A stretch of 64,000 nt of DNA from Epiperipatus broadwayi (Eukaryota > Onychophora > Udeonychophora > Euonychophora > Peripatidae). The stretch covers positions 2,806,877 through 2,870,876 of the forward strand of contig JAQFVV010006216.1 of assembly GCA_028023455.1 (NCBI GenBank), written 5' to 3'. The notes under the pieces are model-generated. The model had not been told where the DNA came from. It ran no database searches and was given only the letters and a program-made list of their open reading frames with translations. A program made the position numbers and the translations under genes. Shown here piece after piece: positions 37,084 to 48,075 of this stretch (its first letter is position 1; the number at the start of each line of letters is the position of its first letter).

Positions 37084-37127
37084 CTTTCAGATCATGATTT
37101 CAAGCTATTTGCTATCATCAGTGAAAG
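37084..37127 (-). ncRNA. Type I hammerhead ribozyme, 405-bp family, unit 1
   Basis: Minus strand: helix I CTTTCA...TGAAAG (six pairs), core CTGATGA, helix II AGC/GCT with loop AAATA and flanking U-U, core GAAA, helix III A-U and U-A closed by CATG, cleavage triplet ATC. All conserved core residues are present. Confidence 0.8.
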
Positions 37128-37486
37128 ACAGGAATAAAGAAACTAGATCTAAACACAAACTGAGCATTTATGAAACAATTTCTATTCAGCTTGCAAGTGT
37201 GAATTTTTTAGACACGTAATGTCTTCAAACTCAGCATAGCAAACCAGATAGCTATATGGGTCTGATATCAGTTCAGCATCACCACATAGTAGAAGCCTCT
37301 GCAATCTATATCATTGCAAGAAAGACCTCAAAGGTACATTTATGAAAAACAAAAATGCAAGTTAAAAAACTTGCTAACGCTTGTATTTATATCCACAGAT
37401 GGCGTTCTACCAAAAACCCCGATCAAGCGTATGTTTTGTTTACATAAACGTCAGAGTAGTATTCAGTATCTCTAACTATAATTCCA

Positions 37487-37530
37487 CTTTCAGATCATGA
37501 TTTCAAGCTATTTGCTATCATCAGTGAAAG
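37487..37530 (-). ncRNA. Type I hammerhead ribozyme, 405-bp family, unit 2
   Basis: Identical by eye to the motif in unit 1, with intact CTGATGA, GAAA and ATC. Confidence 0.8.
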
Positions 37531-37891
37531 ACAGGAATAAAGAAACTAGATCTAAACACAAACTCTGAGCGTTTATGAAACAATTTCTATTCAGCTTGCA
37601 AGTGTGAATTTTTTAGACACGTAATGTCTTCAAACTCAGCATAGCAAACCAGATAGCTATATGGGTCTGATATCAGTTCAGCATCACCACATAGTAGAAG
37701 CCTCTGCAATCTATATCATTGCAAGAAAGACCTCAAAGGTACATTTATGAAAAACAAAAATGCAAGTTAAAAAACTTGCTAACGCTTGTATTTATGTCCA
37801 CAGATGGCGTTCTACCAAAAACACCGATCAAGCGTATGTTTTGTTTACATAAACATCAGAGTAGTATTCACTATCTCTAACTATAATTCCA

Positions 37892-37935
37892 CTTTCAGAT
37901 CATGATTTCAAGCTATTTGCTATCATCAGTGAAAG
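37892..37935 (-). ncRNA. Type I hammerhead ribozyme, 405-bp family, unit 3
   Basis: Identical by eye to the motif in unit 1. Confidence 0.8.
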
Positions 37936-38281
37936 ACAGGAATAAAGAAACTAGATCTAAACACAAACTCTGAGCGTTTATGAAACAATTTCTATTCAGC
38001 TTGCAAGTGTGAATTTTTTAGACACGTAATGTCTTCCAACTCAGCATAGCAAACCAGATAGCTATATGGGTCTGATATCAGTTCAGCATCACCACATAGT
38101 AGAAGCCTCTGCAATCTTATCATTGAAGGTACATTTATGAAAAACAAAAATGCAAGTTAAAAAACTTGCTAACGCTTGTATTTATATCCACAGATGGCAT
38201 TCTACCAAAAACCCCGATCAAGCGTATGTTTTGTTTACATAAACGTCAGAGTAGTATTCAGTATCTCTAACTATAATTCCA

Positions 38282-38325
38282 CTTTCAGATCATGATTTCA
38301 AGCTATTTGCTATCATCAGTGAAAG
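38282..38325 (-). ncRNA. Type I hammerhead ribozyme, 405-bp family, unit 4
   Basis: Identical by eye to the motif in unit 1, although the preceding unit is 15 bp shorter. Confidence 0.8.
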
Positions 38326-38685
38326 ACAGGAATAAAGAAACTAGATCTAAACACAAACTCTGAGCGTTTATGAAACAATTTCTATTCAGTTTGCAAGCGT
38401 GAATTTTTTAGACATGTAATGTCTTCAAACTCAGCATAGCAAACCAGATAGCTATATGGGTCTGATATCAGTTCAGCATCACCACATAGTAGAAGCCTCT
38501 GCAATCTATATCATTGCAAGAAAGACCTCAAAGATACATTTATGAAAAACAAAAATGCAAGTTAAAAAACTTGCTAACGCTTGTATTTATGTCCACAGAT
38601 GGTGTTCTACCAAAAACACCGATCAAGCGTATGTTTTGTTTACATAAACGTCAGAGTAGTATTCACTATCTCAACTATAATTCCA

Positions 38686-38729
38686 CTTTCAGATCATGAT
38701 TTCAAGCTATTTGCTATCATCAGTGAAAG
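38686..38729 (-). ncRNA. Type I hammerhead ribozyme, 405-bp family, unit 5
   Basis: Identical by eye to the motif in unit 1; the last direct unit before the inversion. Confidence 0.8.
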
Positions 38730-39177
38730 ACAGGAATAAAGAAACTAGATCTAAACACAAACTCTGAGCATTTATGAAACAATTTCTATTCAGCTTGCAA
38801 GCGTGAATTTTTTAGACACGTAATGTCTTCAAACTCAGCATAGCAAACCAGATGTTTATGTAAACAAAACATACGCTTGATCGGTGTTTTTGGTAGAACG
38901 CCATCTGTGGACATAAATACAAACGTTAGCAAGTTTTTTAACTTGCATTTTTGTTTTTCATAAATGTACCTTTGAGGTCTTTCTTGCAATGATATAGATT
39001 GCAGAGGCTTCTACTATGTGGTGATGCTGAACTGATATCAGACCCATATAGCTATCTGGTTTGCTATGCTGAGTTTGAAGACATTACGTGTCTAAAAAAT
39101 TCACGCTTGCAAGCTGAATAGAAATTGTTTCATAAACGCTCAGAGTTTGTGTTTAGATCTAGTTTCTTTATTCCTGT

Positions 39178-39221
39178 CTTTCACTGATGATAGCAAATAG
39201 CTTGAAATCATGATCTGAAAG
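39178..39221 (+). ncRNA. Type I hammerhead ribozyme, 405-bp family, inverted unit 6
   Basis: The same 44-nt motif on the plus strand, in the inverted half of the array. Confidence 0.8.
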
Positions 39222-39582
39222 TGGAATTATAGTTAGAGATAGTGAATACTACTCTGACGTTTATGTAAACAAAACATATGCTTGATCGGTGTTTTTGGTA
39301 GAACGCCATCTGTGGACATAAATACAAGCGTTAGCAAGTTTTTTAACTTGCAAATTTGTTTTTCATAAATGTACATTTGAGGTCTTTCTTGCAATGATAT
39401 AGATTGCAGAGGCTTCTACTATGTGGTGATGCTGAACTGATATCAGACCCATATAGCTATCTGGTTTGCTATGCTGAGTTTGAAGACATTACGTGTCTAA
39501 AAAATTCACGCTTGCAAGCTGAATAGAAATTGTTTCATAAACGCTCAGAGTTTGTGTTTAGATCTAGTTTCTTTATTCCTGT

Positions 39583-39626
39583 CTTTCACTGATGATAGCA
39601 AATAGCTTGAAATCATGATCTGAAAG
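39583..39626 (+). ncRNA. Type I hammerhead ribozyme, 405-bp family, inverted unit 7
   Basis: The same 44-nt motif on the plus strand, 405 bp after unit 6. Confidence 0.8.
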
Positions 39627-39720
39627 TGGAATTATAGTTAGAGATAGTGAATACTACTCTGACGTTTATGTAAACAAAACATACGCTTGATCGGTGTTTT
39701 TGGTAGAACGCCATCTGTGG

Positions 39721-40981
39721 ATATATATATATATATCCTGTCAGTAGCATACATTTCTTTCATGCTACCCAAGAGTTGGTTCATGGATCAAGCTGATAAG
39801 CTATTGTTCAAGTATATTATAGTCTTAAATTTATATACAATATCCTTTGGCTTGGCGGATGTGATCTTTTACCCATAAATAATTCTTGTTTTGCTGCTAT
39901 TATATATGTATCTAAGATGGAGCCATGGCGAATCCAGCCCATCTTCTTCCTTCAGATCATGCAGTCACTAAGACTGAGCTAAAAGCCAAGTGGGAACCTA
40001 GATCCCCCGCTTCTTATGAACCAAATAAAGGTTTCTTACCCACAGCATAATGATTGGTTCCAAGGTATTGGCACTCAGTGCAAGAACCCTTGATATCTTC
40101 ATCCATCTGCAGATCAACTTTTATTATTATATTTATTGTGCATAGCACATTTGGTAAAATCTTATAACCAACTCTACTTCTTTAATATTTTTATTCTTCA
40201 GCATTCTCTGAAGTATTTTTAAATACCTGTTCTATCTAAAGTTATTTAGGCTGGGTTATACGCCCACTATTAAAATATATGTAATAACTAAAATGCATAG
40301 TTAAGTTACTCCAGGTTTAGTCTAAATATCTAATAGCTACTGAGCTTTGAATAGAAAATGGCATAATTATTAAATATAATGTCTTGCTTATTTCTGAAAT
40401 ATATGTTCTCAAATTTATTCATGATAGCCAAAACTTGTTTTATTAAGCGTAAATGATTGTTCTGCCCATATGCTTATTATTCATATGTAAGAAAATCTGT
40501 TAGTTTTAAAGTCAATCAAATGCCTGCATGCAGTCCTATTTAATACGCTCAATAGTTTTATATATATATATTCATTATGCTATATTATTTATAATGGTAA
40601 ATTAACATATATCAGTTTCTATCTCATTATTAAATCGATCCAATTCATTAATTAATCATAGCTATTCATTAGTAAAGCCCCCTTATTAATTAAATATATT
40701 AGATTATATCATGAGAACATCTCTAGTATTTAGATTTGCTTATATATATGTTTAGTCCATGAGTCTCATTGTCTTCTCTGCTCTGCTAATTGGCCGGACT
40801 TAAGAATTAATTCTCGTGTGCCATTATTGTTATATTATCCATTAGGTTTTTGATCTGGGGCTTATGGAGTGGGTTTGAATTCAGATTGGTCCTTGACCTA
40901 AATCTCAGGCTTGACTGGGTTTGAAGTACATTTTGTGAGTTCCAGCTCTCATTAGATGGATAAACATGTTTTGACCAGTAT
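39721..40981 (+). repeat. Long LTR-like repeat, copy 2, right part
   Basis: It continues copy 1 from its TA tract (28441) to the end TTTTGACCAGTA, including AATAAAGGTTTC near 40022. Differences from copy 1 are scattered substitutions and small indels. Confidence 0.7.
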
Positions 40982-42250
40982 AATACTTGTCCTTTCTAAA
41001 ATAAAATAGTTTTAACTTTAATTTGTTAAACTCAATTTTATTTAAAAAATTGTTTATGAATCATTTGTAATTGCATTAATGTCTCAGATTACATATTTGA
41101 AATAATGGATTAAAAAAAACAAATCAATGACAGGAGATTTTAATATTTTGCTTTTATTTAATTACTTGACTTTTCTTTAGATAACATCAAAATATTTGTC
41201 ACTGAATATATTTACTAATTTTTTTTTCTTCATCTGATTCTTAACTAATAATTCTAGCATGTTTAAGAAGGATTGAAAATATTATAATATTTAATCTCTC
41301 TTTAAATATCAGAATTAATTAAGTGTATATATTACAATAAGAAAAATATTTTATAACATAATATTTTTATATAACACTAAAGAAAACAGATTTCAAAAAA
41401 ACAATTAATAAATGAATTATTTAAGCAAAGAAAGCAGAATATTAAAGAGGCTTTTATCATTTACTGGTAAATTGAAATTTATAAAGTTAAAATAAATCAC
41501 TATTTTAAACAGATCTTCAAAGCATTTTGGTAGATAGTAAAACACTGTGCTGAACTTCCTGGTATAGTTCATAGGTTATATGAGATAGTTCTCTTGAATA
41601 TTGACTACCTGGTCATTTGGTGATATTATATACTGAGGGTGTCTTTTTGATGGTGACAACATAGCATGTCAGCAACTTGGATCACCAGTTGTAAGTAGGG
41701 ACTTTAGTAGCATCACATTTTATGATCCAGGGCATTCCATACTCAGTTCCTTGGAGATGGTCAGAGAAATTGAGGCATTCTACTCATTGGTCATGGTGTG
41801 ATATAATTTAACAGCTTAAAAATAACTTTACAAGTTTACAAAAACTAACTCTTTCTTTTCTGCCCCTATATATATATATATATATATATCAAAAACAAAG
41901 GCATCTGGATGTTTTCCATATTGATTAATTAATTTTAAAACTTAAAATTCTTTTCTTTGCTTTCTAAAAAGAATCTTGCTGTTCGCAATCTCGATTTCTT
42001 AATTAAATTCTGAATACCTTTGGTTTTTTAATCTCTTATGGTAATTACATGTTTTTGTCACATTTTCCATTAAATAATTCCAAAATTATAATTTAATTTA
42101 TACATTCTTTTAACATCAGTTGATTTTAATTAATTAGTTAAATTTTCTTTGCTGACTTGAAATCCCCCTTTATTTCCACATAACAATATTAAATTTCATA
42201 ATGAAATTAAATTTCTTTTTACATTATTTTTTTTAAAATTCCTTAGCATA
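40982..42250. other. AT-rich DNA without a recognised gene
   Basis: Contains a TA tract near 41868-41889. No coding signal. Confidence 0.5.
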
Positions 42251-42339
42251 ACTTTATGGACACAATATTTACATGAAACATACACACACACATATATATA
42301 TATATGACCATTTCAATACTTGTTCTTTTATATGTCAAA

Positions 42340-42410
42340 GCTTCAACTGGGAAGTGAACCCAGGACAACTGCTTGGAAGGCAGCTATGATACCCACTGGG
42401 CCACCAATGC
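42340..42410 (-). other. tRNA-Gly(TCC)-like sequence, probable SINE head or tRNA pseudogene
   Basis: The 71-nt minus-strand sequence starts GCATTGGTGGCCCAGTGGGT, like a glycine tRNA. It has an anticodon arm GCTGC-CTTCCAA-GCAGT (anticodon TCC) and a perfect T arm CTGGG-TTCACTT-CCCAG. The acceptor stem pairs poorly (GCATTGG with TTGAAGC) and the D arm is weak, so a functional tRNA is unlikely. Downstream on minus it runs into a TA/TG tail, as in tRNA-derived SINEs. Confidence 0.65.
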
Positions 42411-42780
42411 AACAACAAAAATAAGATAGTTAATTCAGGTACTTGAATATTAGTCCTGCAACATAGGGGAGATGACACCTTTTTACATCTGCAATAAATG
42501 TGCAATCTTGTGATCATGTGAAATTGAAAATAAATAAACCCTGCAATGTAATCCAATCTCTTGTAAAAACGTGTTTCTCTTTATCAAAACCTGCTCTTTA
42601 TTGGTGATATTTCAATATTTTCAGTTATTGTCCAAATTTTTTTCTGACAACAGCTATTGTGTTTTTGATCTTCAATTGCATTTTTATTTGTACAAAATGA
42701 TGACAATTTAAAAGCTGCTGACTACCAAAATGGATACTGTACTATATTTTTAACAACAAGGTATCCTGCCATCAGTAAAA

Positions 42781-43340
42781 ATGTGTACAAATGGTCATAG
42801 TATGAGTTTTTACATGCACAGCTCAGTTAAGCAGTGGCTTTGTAACTTTGAGGTTGCAACAGTAAAATTGCCATTCATAAGGGAAAGTGGTTGGAAGGTT
42901 CTAGAATCCATTCCTAACAGCAATCTGCTTCATTTACAGTTGGGCTCACAAATTAAGTTCTCTAGAAGGGGTGGGGAGCTTGACTTATCATGTAAAACTA
43001 TCAGTATGCAAGACATTTGCACTACTGCCATGCTAAAATTAAAGGGCTGAACAAAATTGTCAAAATTGATGAGGACCCTTTTTCAAGAAGAAAAAAGTTT
43101 GTGTCAGCTGAATTCTCCTCGAGCAGTGGATGTTTGGTGGCTTATTTAGGGAGTCTGATGAATGTTTTATCATCAAAATCAAAAATAGGGCAGTGGTGAC
43201 TCTGATGGAAGCCATCAAAAATAATATCAAAGAGGGTTCAACTATATATTCAGACTGTTGGAAGGCATAAAAAATTGATGAAAATATTCAATTGTCTTGC
43301 TATCAAAAAAAAATTGATGTCAATCATTCATTATAGGCAC
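42781..43340 (+). pseudogene. Merlin-type DDE transposase fragment
   Basis: An N-terminal ORF (42781-43050) leads, after a frameshift, into KIDEDPFSRRK (first catalytic Asp) near 43055-43090, TLMEAIKNNIKEGSTIYSDCW (second Asp) near 43200-43255 and DVNHS near 43320. The Glu block is missing, so the copy is 3'-truncated. Its wording differs from the Merlin at 23.1 kb, so it is a separate family or an old copy. Confidence 0.8.
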
Positions 43341-44407
43341 TCAAAAAGTTTATAGGCCATATTAAGTAACTTTTATATTTAATTAAAAAAATGATTTTAT
43401 TTTCAAAACATATTTTTCTATAAGTGCTTATTTGCCTCCAAAGAAATAATTAACTTATTTAAATTTTAAATAATAAATGGCTGAGTAATGCTGTCAACCT
43501 AGGAGATTATATTCTTAGGGCTCAAACTCAATGTCTGACATTATTATTGAGAGAAAATAAAGTCTTAATAAAAGATATACAATTAACATAAATTAATTAA
43601 TAGAAAGTTTTAATGCTTTTTTTTATTTGACATTATAAAAAAAAATCAATACATTTTTAATAATCAAAAAATTAAAAAAAAACCTTTCAATTTCTTTTCA
43701 TATTTAGAATAAAAATATTATAATTTATATAATAAAATAAAAAGTTTTAAGAGATTACATTCAATTAATTTTAACTGTCTATGTATTGTTATATAAAATG
43801 TCTGTCCAATATTTTGTAGAATATCTTATTCAAGAGCATTCAATCATCATTTTATATAGCTATTGTTGATATCTTTTTAGTTAATTTACTCTAGTATCTC
43901 ACATTGGATAAAATAAATAAAAAGAATAATGACACAATTGACAGTGAACAATCTTCTCAGTGATTAAAAACATCCTAAATGCGATTCTATTACTAAAATG
44001 ATTTCATTATCAGTAGATTATTATCATTAATTTTTTAAAATTCTGAATTAGCTAAATATTCAAATATATTTTGTTTTTTCTTCATTTAAACCTTTATGGT
44101 TTTAGTTATATGCATATAAAAAGAATTGTTATAATGTCAATAGCAAATTATGTCAATGAAATTAGACCATCCAATTTTTAATATTTGATATTTTCTGATG
44201 GGATGCTAATCGGTAGTAAGACCTTCATTGCATCTTTTAATAACATTCTTGACACGTTTTACAAATGACATTTTCCATGAAGACAGATTTTTTTTTAGTC
44301 TTTGTTTATAAAAAATATTACTTTTTTAATGATATGAATTGTTTTGAGCCAATAAACATAACTTGATCACCATTTCTTATGCTTGCTCTTAACTGGTATT
44401 AAAACAT
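43341..44407. other. AT-rich DNA without a recognised gene
   Basis: No coding potential seen; strongly A/T biased. Confidence 0.5.
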
Positions 44408-44507
44408 GCAAAACTTTCTATATGTATTGCCACTCAGTGCAAGCCAGAGTAATCAATGTTAAATGTATTGGTTTGCAATAAGTGGCAATACATATAGAGA
44501 GTTTTGC
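44408..44507. repeat. Inverted repeat with 27-bp arms
   Basis: GCAAAACTTTCTATATGTAT at 44408 is the reverse complement of the stretch ending ATAGAGAGTTTTGC at 44507, with a 46-bp spacer. The GAGAGTTTTGC edge recurs at 2608 and 59160, at borders of ribozyme-bearing repeats. Confidence 0.8.
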
Positions 44508-44817
44508 CTGTTTTGATGAGTAAACAGATTATTATCAAGTTTGCTTTTAAAATAAATATGCTCTATGGATTTATTGTTGTGAATTACAAATATTTGAAAT
44601 ACAACCATTCTTCATATATCTGGAGCTTAATTGTAAATATAGAGGATTTGAACTCAGACTTTCAAGCACCCTTCAACTATACACACTATTTCATAGCACT
44701 GATACACATGACCACACACATGCAGAAAAGATAGATAATTACCAATATATGTACTAAACCAAGACTCATCAGCTAATCCAGATTATCATCTCCCCCCCCC
44801 CATATATATATATATTG
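44508..44817 (-). repeat. ~470-bp ribozyme repeat family, unit split by LTR element (first part)
   Basis: The reverse complement of this stretch matches 51311-51600. It breaks off in a TA tract at the LTR element and continues at 50698, after that element. It includes a B-box-like GAGTTCAAATCC near 44653. Confidence 0.7.
44749..44793 (-). ncRNA. Decayed hammerhead motif, 470-bp family
   Basis: Minus strand has CTGATGA followed by GTCTTGGTTTAGTAC, matching the copies at 51329 and 51798, but the GAAA core is lost. Inactive relic. Confidence 0.4.
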
Positions 44818-46971
44818 TGCCGGACAAAAGCATTTAATTTCGTCTATCAATCTATTCTGATACAGAGTGCACCACCAGATCACTACGTATCTGGAAAATT
44901 TGTTTACTGTGATCTGAATAGATGATGATGATGGTTTGCGCCGACTAAACTCCAGGAGAAACAAGAGATCTTAAATTGTTTAGACAATTGAGACAAAAGC
45001 ACAAAGACAAACATCAGTCAAATTAAGTTTAAACATATTTAATAAAATTTTATTAAGAGAAAATTAACTTATAAAAACAGTTTATAAGTTAACAAATATG
45101 ATTAGTTCAGGCGTGTACCAGAAAGACTAAATGTAAAGCTATGACAGACCGACTGATCTTCTAATAAATGAATTATAAAAGGGAGGATGTAAATTTCATT
45201 CAGCAGAGGATTCACCTTAACATTGGTTCTCACTTTCAGATATTCAAACAATACGTCCTTGAAATAGATCAAAGAAGCCAGTGCCGATGAGCTTTTCAAG
45301 ATCTAAACATGGTCAGACCTTGAATGTCCTTATATCGGTAAGAACTGCACCTATTACTACGTTTAAAATAACGGTGATTGATCCACCTCAAGAACAACTG
45401 AAAAAATAAGATTGAAAGGAAGTAAAACAATTAAAAACTGGTGAATCCCAGCCAAATGAGTGGCGAAAATTACTTTAAAATTAATAATTAAAGGTTTCAA
45501 TAAGGGACAAGTAAATAATTATAAAAACAGTTACGTCTGCCCAGCATTTAAAGAAAATAAACTTACAAACAAATTCTGAGTACACGCTCTGATAAATTTA
45601 AAGCACCCATAATAAATACAAACAGAAATTTATCGGAGAGTGCACATGAGTACGAAATATTAAAAGTTTAAATACTCTAGCAGAACGAAAGTATTGCTCA
45701 CCTGTAATTTAAGAAAGGATAAATTTTATCTTCCTGCTGACGACTTATAAAATTACAAAGAAAAACACAATTCTAATTTCTGCTTTTAGAGATATTAAAA
45801 ACGAAATCTCCGCCTGCGGCAAATTAGATGATAAAGTCACCAGCCAAAAGATTTTCGGAGGTTTGCGAAAGCGCAAACACAGTGTTTACAAATTAATTAT
45901 TGAATACTAAATAATTACAGGTAAGCATTTAAAAGAGCATGACTGCTAAAGCATTTATAAAAAGTTGTAGGCATAAAAATATAAATATAAAACTCATTCG
46001 TCACTCTCCAATAAACAAAACTGAAAGCAAATTGGGAATCTTAAAACTAAGATTCCAAAACCCATTACAAAAATATAAGAAAACACAATAAAGGTTAAAT
46101 ATGAGTATAACTATTAGTTAAGAATACATATTTATGATTAGATTGAGCGGAGATTTACTGAGAATTAATTTACCCTGGGAAGAATAAAAAGAAAATAGTT
46201 ACCTTTCGGTAAAAGCAATGTTCACGTAGAGTGCGCACTTTTACTTAAGTTCATTTTCAGGTTCTTCGACCATGGCAAGGTAGATATAACGAGGTTCCGG
46301 CTTCTTGTAGGTGTTTAAGGCATTACTGGAGCAAATTTGGAAGTCAGGGATCCGTCTTTTGTTGAGTTAGCAAGCCATTCGGGTTTTGACAACACGCATA
46401 GAATTTTTCATCTTGTTGCAAGCAAAAGTATTTAATAACAGCTGATGTCCTTTAAGAATTTAAATGTCCATGCTGATATAAACTTTCACTTTAGAAACAG
46501 CTTGTCTAGTTACAAATAATGAATTAACTGACACTCCAAATTTTCAGGGCTATTTATACATTGCTCCATTTCCCGCGAAACACTTTCCTTGTTGTCCAAT
46601 TTCTACACCTTAGGCAGGGCAAATATTAATCTCCCGCTCAATCTTTATCTATGAATTCTACCCAGGGATTATTGAAATAAAAACAACTACATAAAAATCA
46701 AATCTCCGCTATTAAAATAAAAGCCACAGGAATGTAATTAGCTAGGTTGCTTGTTTTTTCATTAATTGATTTAAAGTAAAAACAAGCGGTATATGAAAAC
46801 TATTTTAAAATAAATCGATAAACACTGAAATGAAGCGTTTTACATATAAACGCTTGTGTATTTTGATACACGTATTTTTTTTTAAATGATAATAAAATTT
46901 AAACATTAAATGTTTTAACAAAAATTAAATTTAGTGAAGATTAAAACTTAATCGGATTTCAATCATGTTCA
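44818..46971 (-). repeat. LTR, left copy (3' LTR)
   Basis: Collinear with 48546-50697 over its full length, with scattered substitutions (more near the left end) and few indels. Both copies share a GC-richer interior block (CCGCCTGCGGCAAATTAGA). Confidence 0.9.
46550..46559 (-). promoter_or_regulatory. TATA box, left LTR
   Basis: Minus-strand GTATAAATAG about 415 bp from the LTR start at 46971, conserved in the other LTR. Confidence 0.5.
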
Positions 46972-47373
46972 ACTGCCTCAAAACATGATCAAAAAAAAAA
47001 AAAAAACCATTCCTGTAACTTTTTTTTTTTAACTAGAAACACTTTAAAATTAGAAATTCGGCCGAATGTTTGCCTCGTACTCAGAAAAACTAGACAATAT
47101 TTCATTTTAATCAAAACCTTTCTCCATTCTCGTAATTCATTAACAAAATCTTTTTTATTTTTATTAAAAACAATCCGTCCGATTGCTAAATGCTGAACCC
47201 TTAACTTTTGTCCGGCGGTTCTTTTACTCCGCTTACTAACTTACTGAAATAAGTTCCTTTCCCTCTCTTATATTTTCTTAGCTTATACAAACTTCTCTTG
47301 TCTCTTTCTCATTCTGTTCTATTTTCTAGCTCATATAACGGAAAACTGTTTTGCCGAGCAAAAGACCTTTCTA

Positions 47374-47574
47374 CTAAGTGTCCCATTTTATTACCATACT
47401 ATCAGCATTAGTATACGGAAAGAATTTATCGTCTACGAACTTTTTGAATGTTTGACCTAAGATCCTTCTATATATGGCTTCTATTTCAACCTTAAAATCA
47501 TATTTCTTAATCTTTTTATTAATTCTTTTCTTCTTTTCAAACTCATATTCAACACAAACAGTTATTGAAACCAA
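47374..47574 (-). CDS. Short ORF in LTR element interior (possible gag fragment)
   Basis: A 66-codon minus-strand ORF with a K-rich first half and IEAIYRRILGQTFKKFVDD. I do not recognise it. It lies downstream of the coiled-coil ORF, where the rest of a gag would be expected. Confidence 0.3.
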   Translation of the reverse strand: MVSITVCVEYEFEKKKRINKKIKKYDFKVEIEAIYRRILGQTFKKFVDDKFFPYTNADSMVIKWDT

Positions 47575-47820
47575 TTTATTTTTAGTTCACGTGGAAACTC
47601 TTCTACTTGCTTTTCTGTCTTTATCTTATAACTTTCTTCCATTTCTATATCTACATTTACTAGATTTTCCATCATACTTTCTATCTGTACCCCATCTGTG
47701 CTTATTTCTAACTTTATTTCCACCTTCTCTGTCCTAGTACTGTCCTGTGCTACTTCAACTTCTATATCTTTTATGACCTCAACTTTTTCTACTTCTTGAG
47801 TTTCTTCTACTTCTTATTTC

Positions 47821-48075
47821 TCATCTCATGTCTTTCATTTCCATAATCATTTCTTCCTTTATAGCCTGCTGGCCCTGCTTAACTTCACCAATTTCTTCTT
47901 TCATTGCCTGTTGGACCTGCTTAATTTCCTCCTTTATTTTCGCTTTAAACTCTGCCATCATTGCTTGCTGACTTTTCTTGAATTCACTCAAATCCTCCTT
48001 CATTTCTATTACCAACTTCATCAACATCTTCATCATCATCTGTGACTTACTCTCTTCTTTGTTAACTATTCCCAT
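47821..48075 (-). CDS. Coiled-coil gag-like protein of the LTR element
   Basis: 84 codons from ATG 48075, MGIVNKEESKSQMMMKML, then repeated K/E/Q-rich segments (EFKKSQQAMMAEFK, EIKQVQQAMKEE, EVKQGQQAIKEE) with a ~15-residue internal periodicity. This is typical of the N-terminal coiled coil of retroelement gag and resembles in style the remnants at 24.6 and 33.3 kb. No capsid or zinc knuckle follows in an open frame. It is the only intact product of the element. Confidence 0.5.
   Translation of the reverse strand: MGIVNKEESKSQMMMKMLMKLVIEMKEDLSEFKKSQQAMMAEFKAKIKEEIKQVQQAMKEEIGEVKQGQQAIKEEMIMEMKDMR

Larger units (their letters stand above)
36939..39720. repeat. Tandem array of ~405-bp ribozyme-bearing units (retrozyme-like), with inversion
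   Basis: Direct units start at 36941, 37344, 37749, 38139 and 38544 (periods 403, 405, 390, 405). At 38853/38854 the array flips and continues as the reverse complement, with unit marks at 38854, 39259 and 39664 (period 405), ending at 39720. Each full unit carries one 44-nt hammerhead motif. The array sits in the TA tract of the long repeat and is flanked by TA on both sides. Units are nearly identical, so amplification is recent. Tandem ~400-bp units with one type I hammerhead each match animal retrozymes. Confidence 0.85.

Noticed and set aside
38514-38989. ORFs starting MQERPQRYIYEKQKC on both strands
   Set aside because: The same piece of the 405-bp repeat read in both array halves; other units lack it as an open frame.
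36939-39720. CRISPR-like array
   Set aside because: Units are contiguous ~405-bp repeats without unique spacers, in a eukaryotic context.
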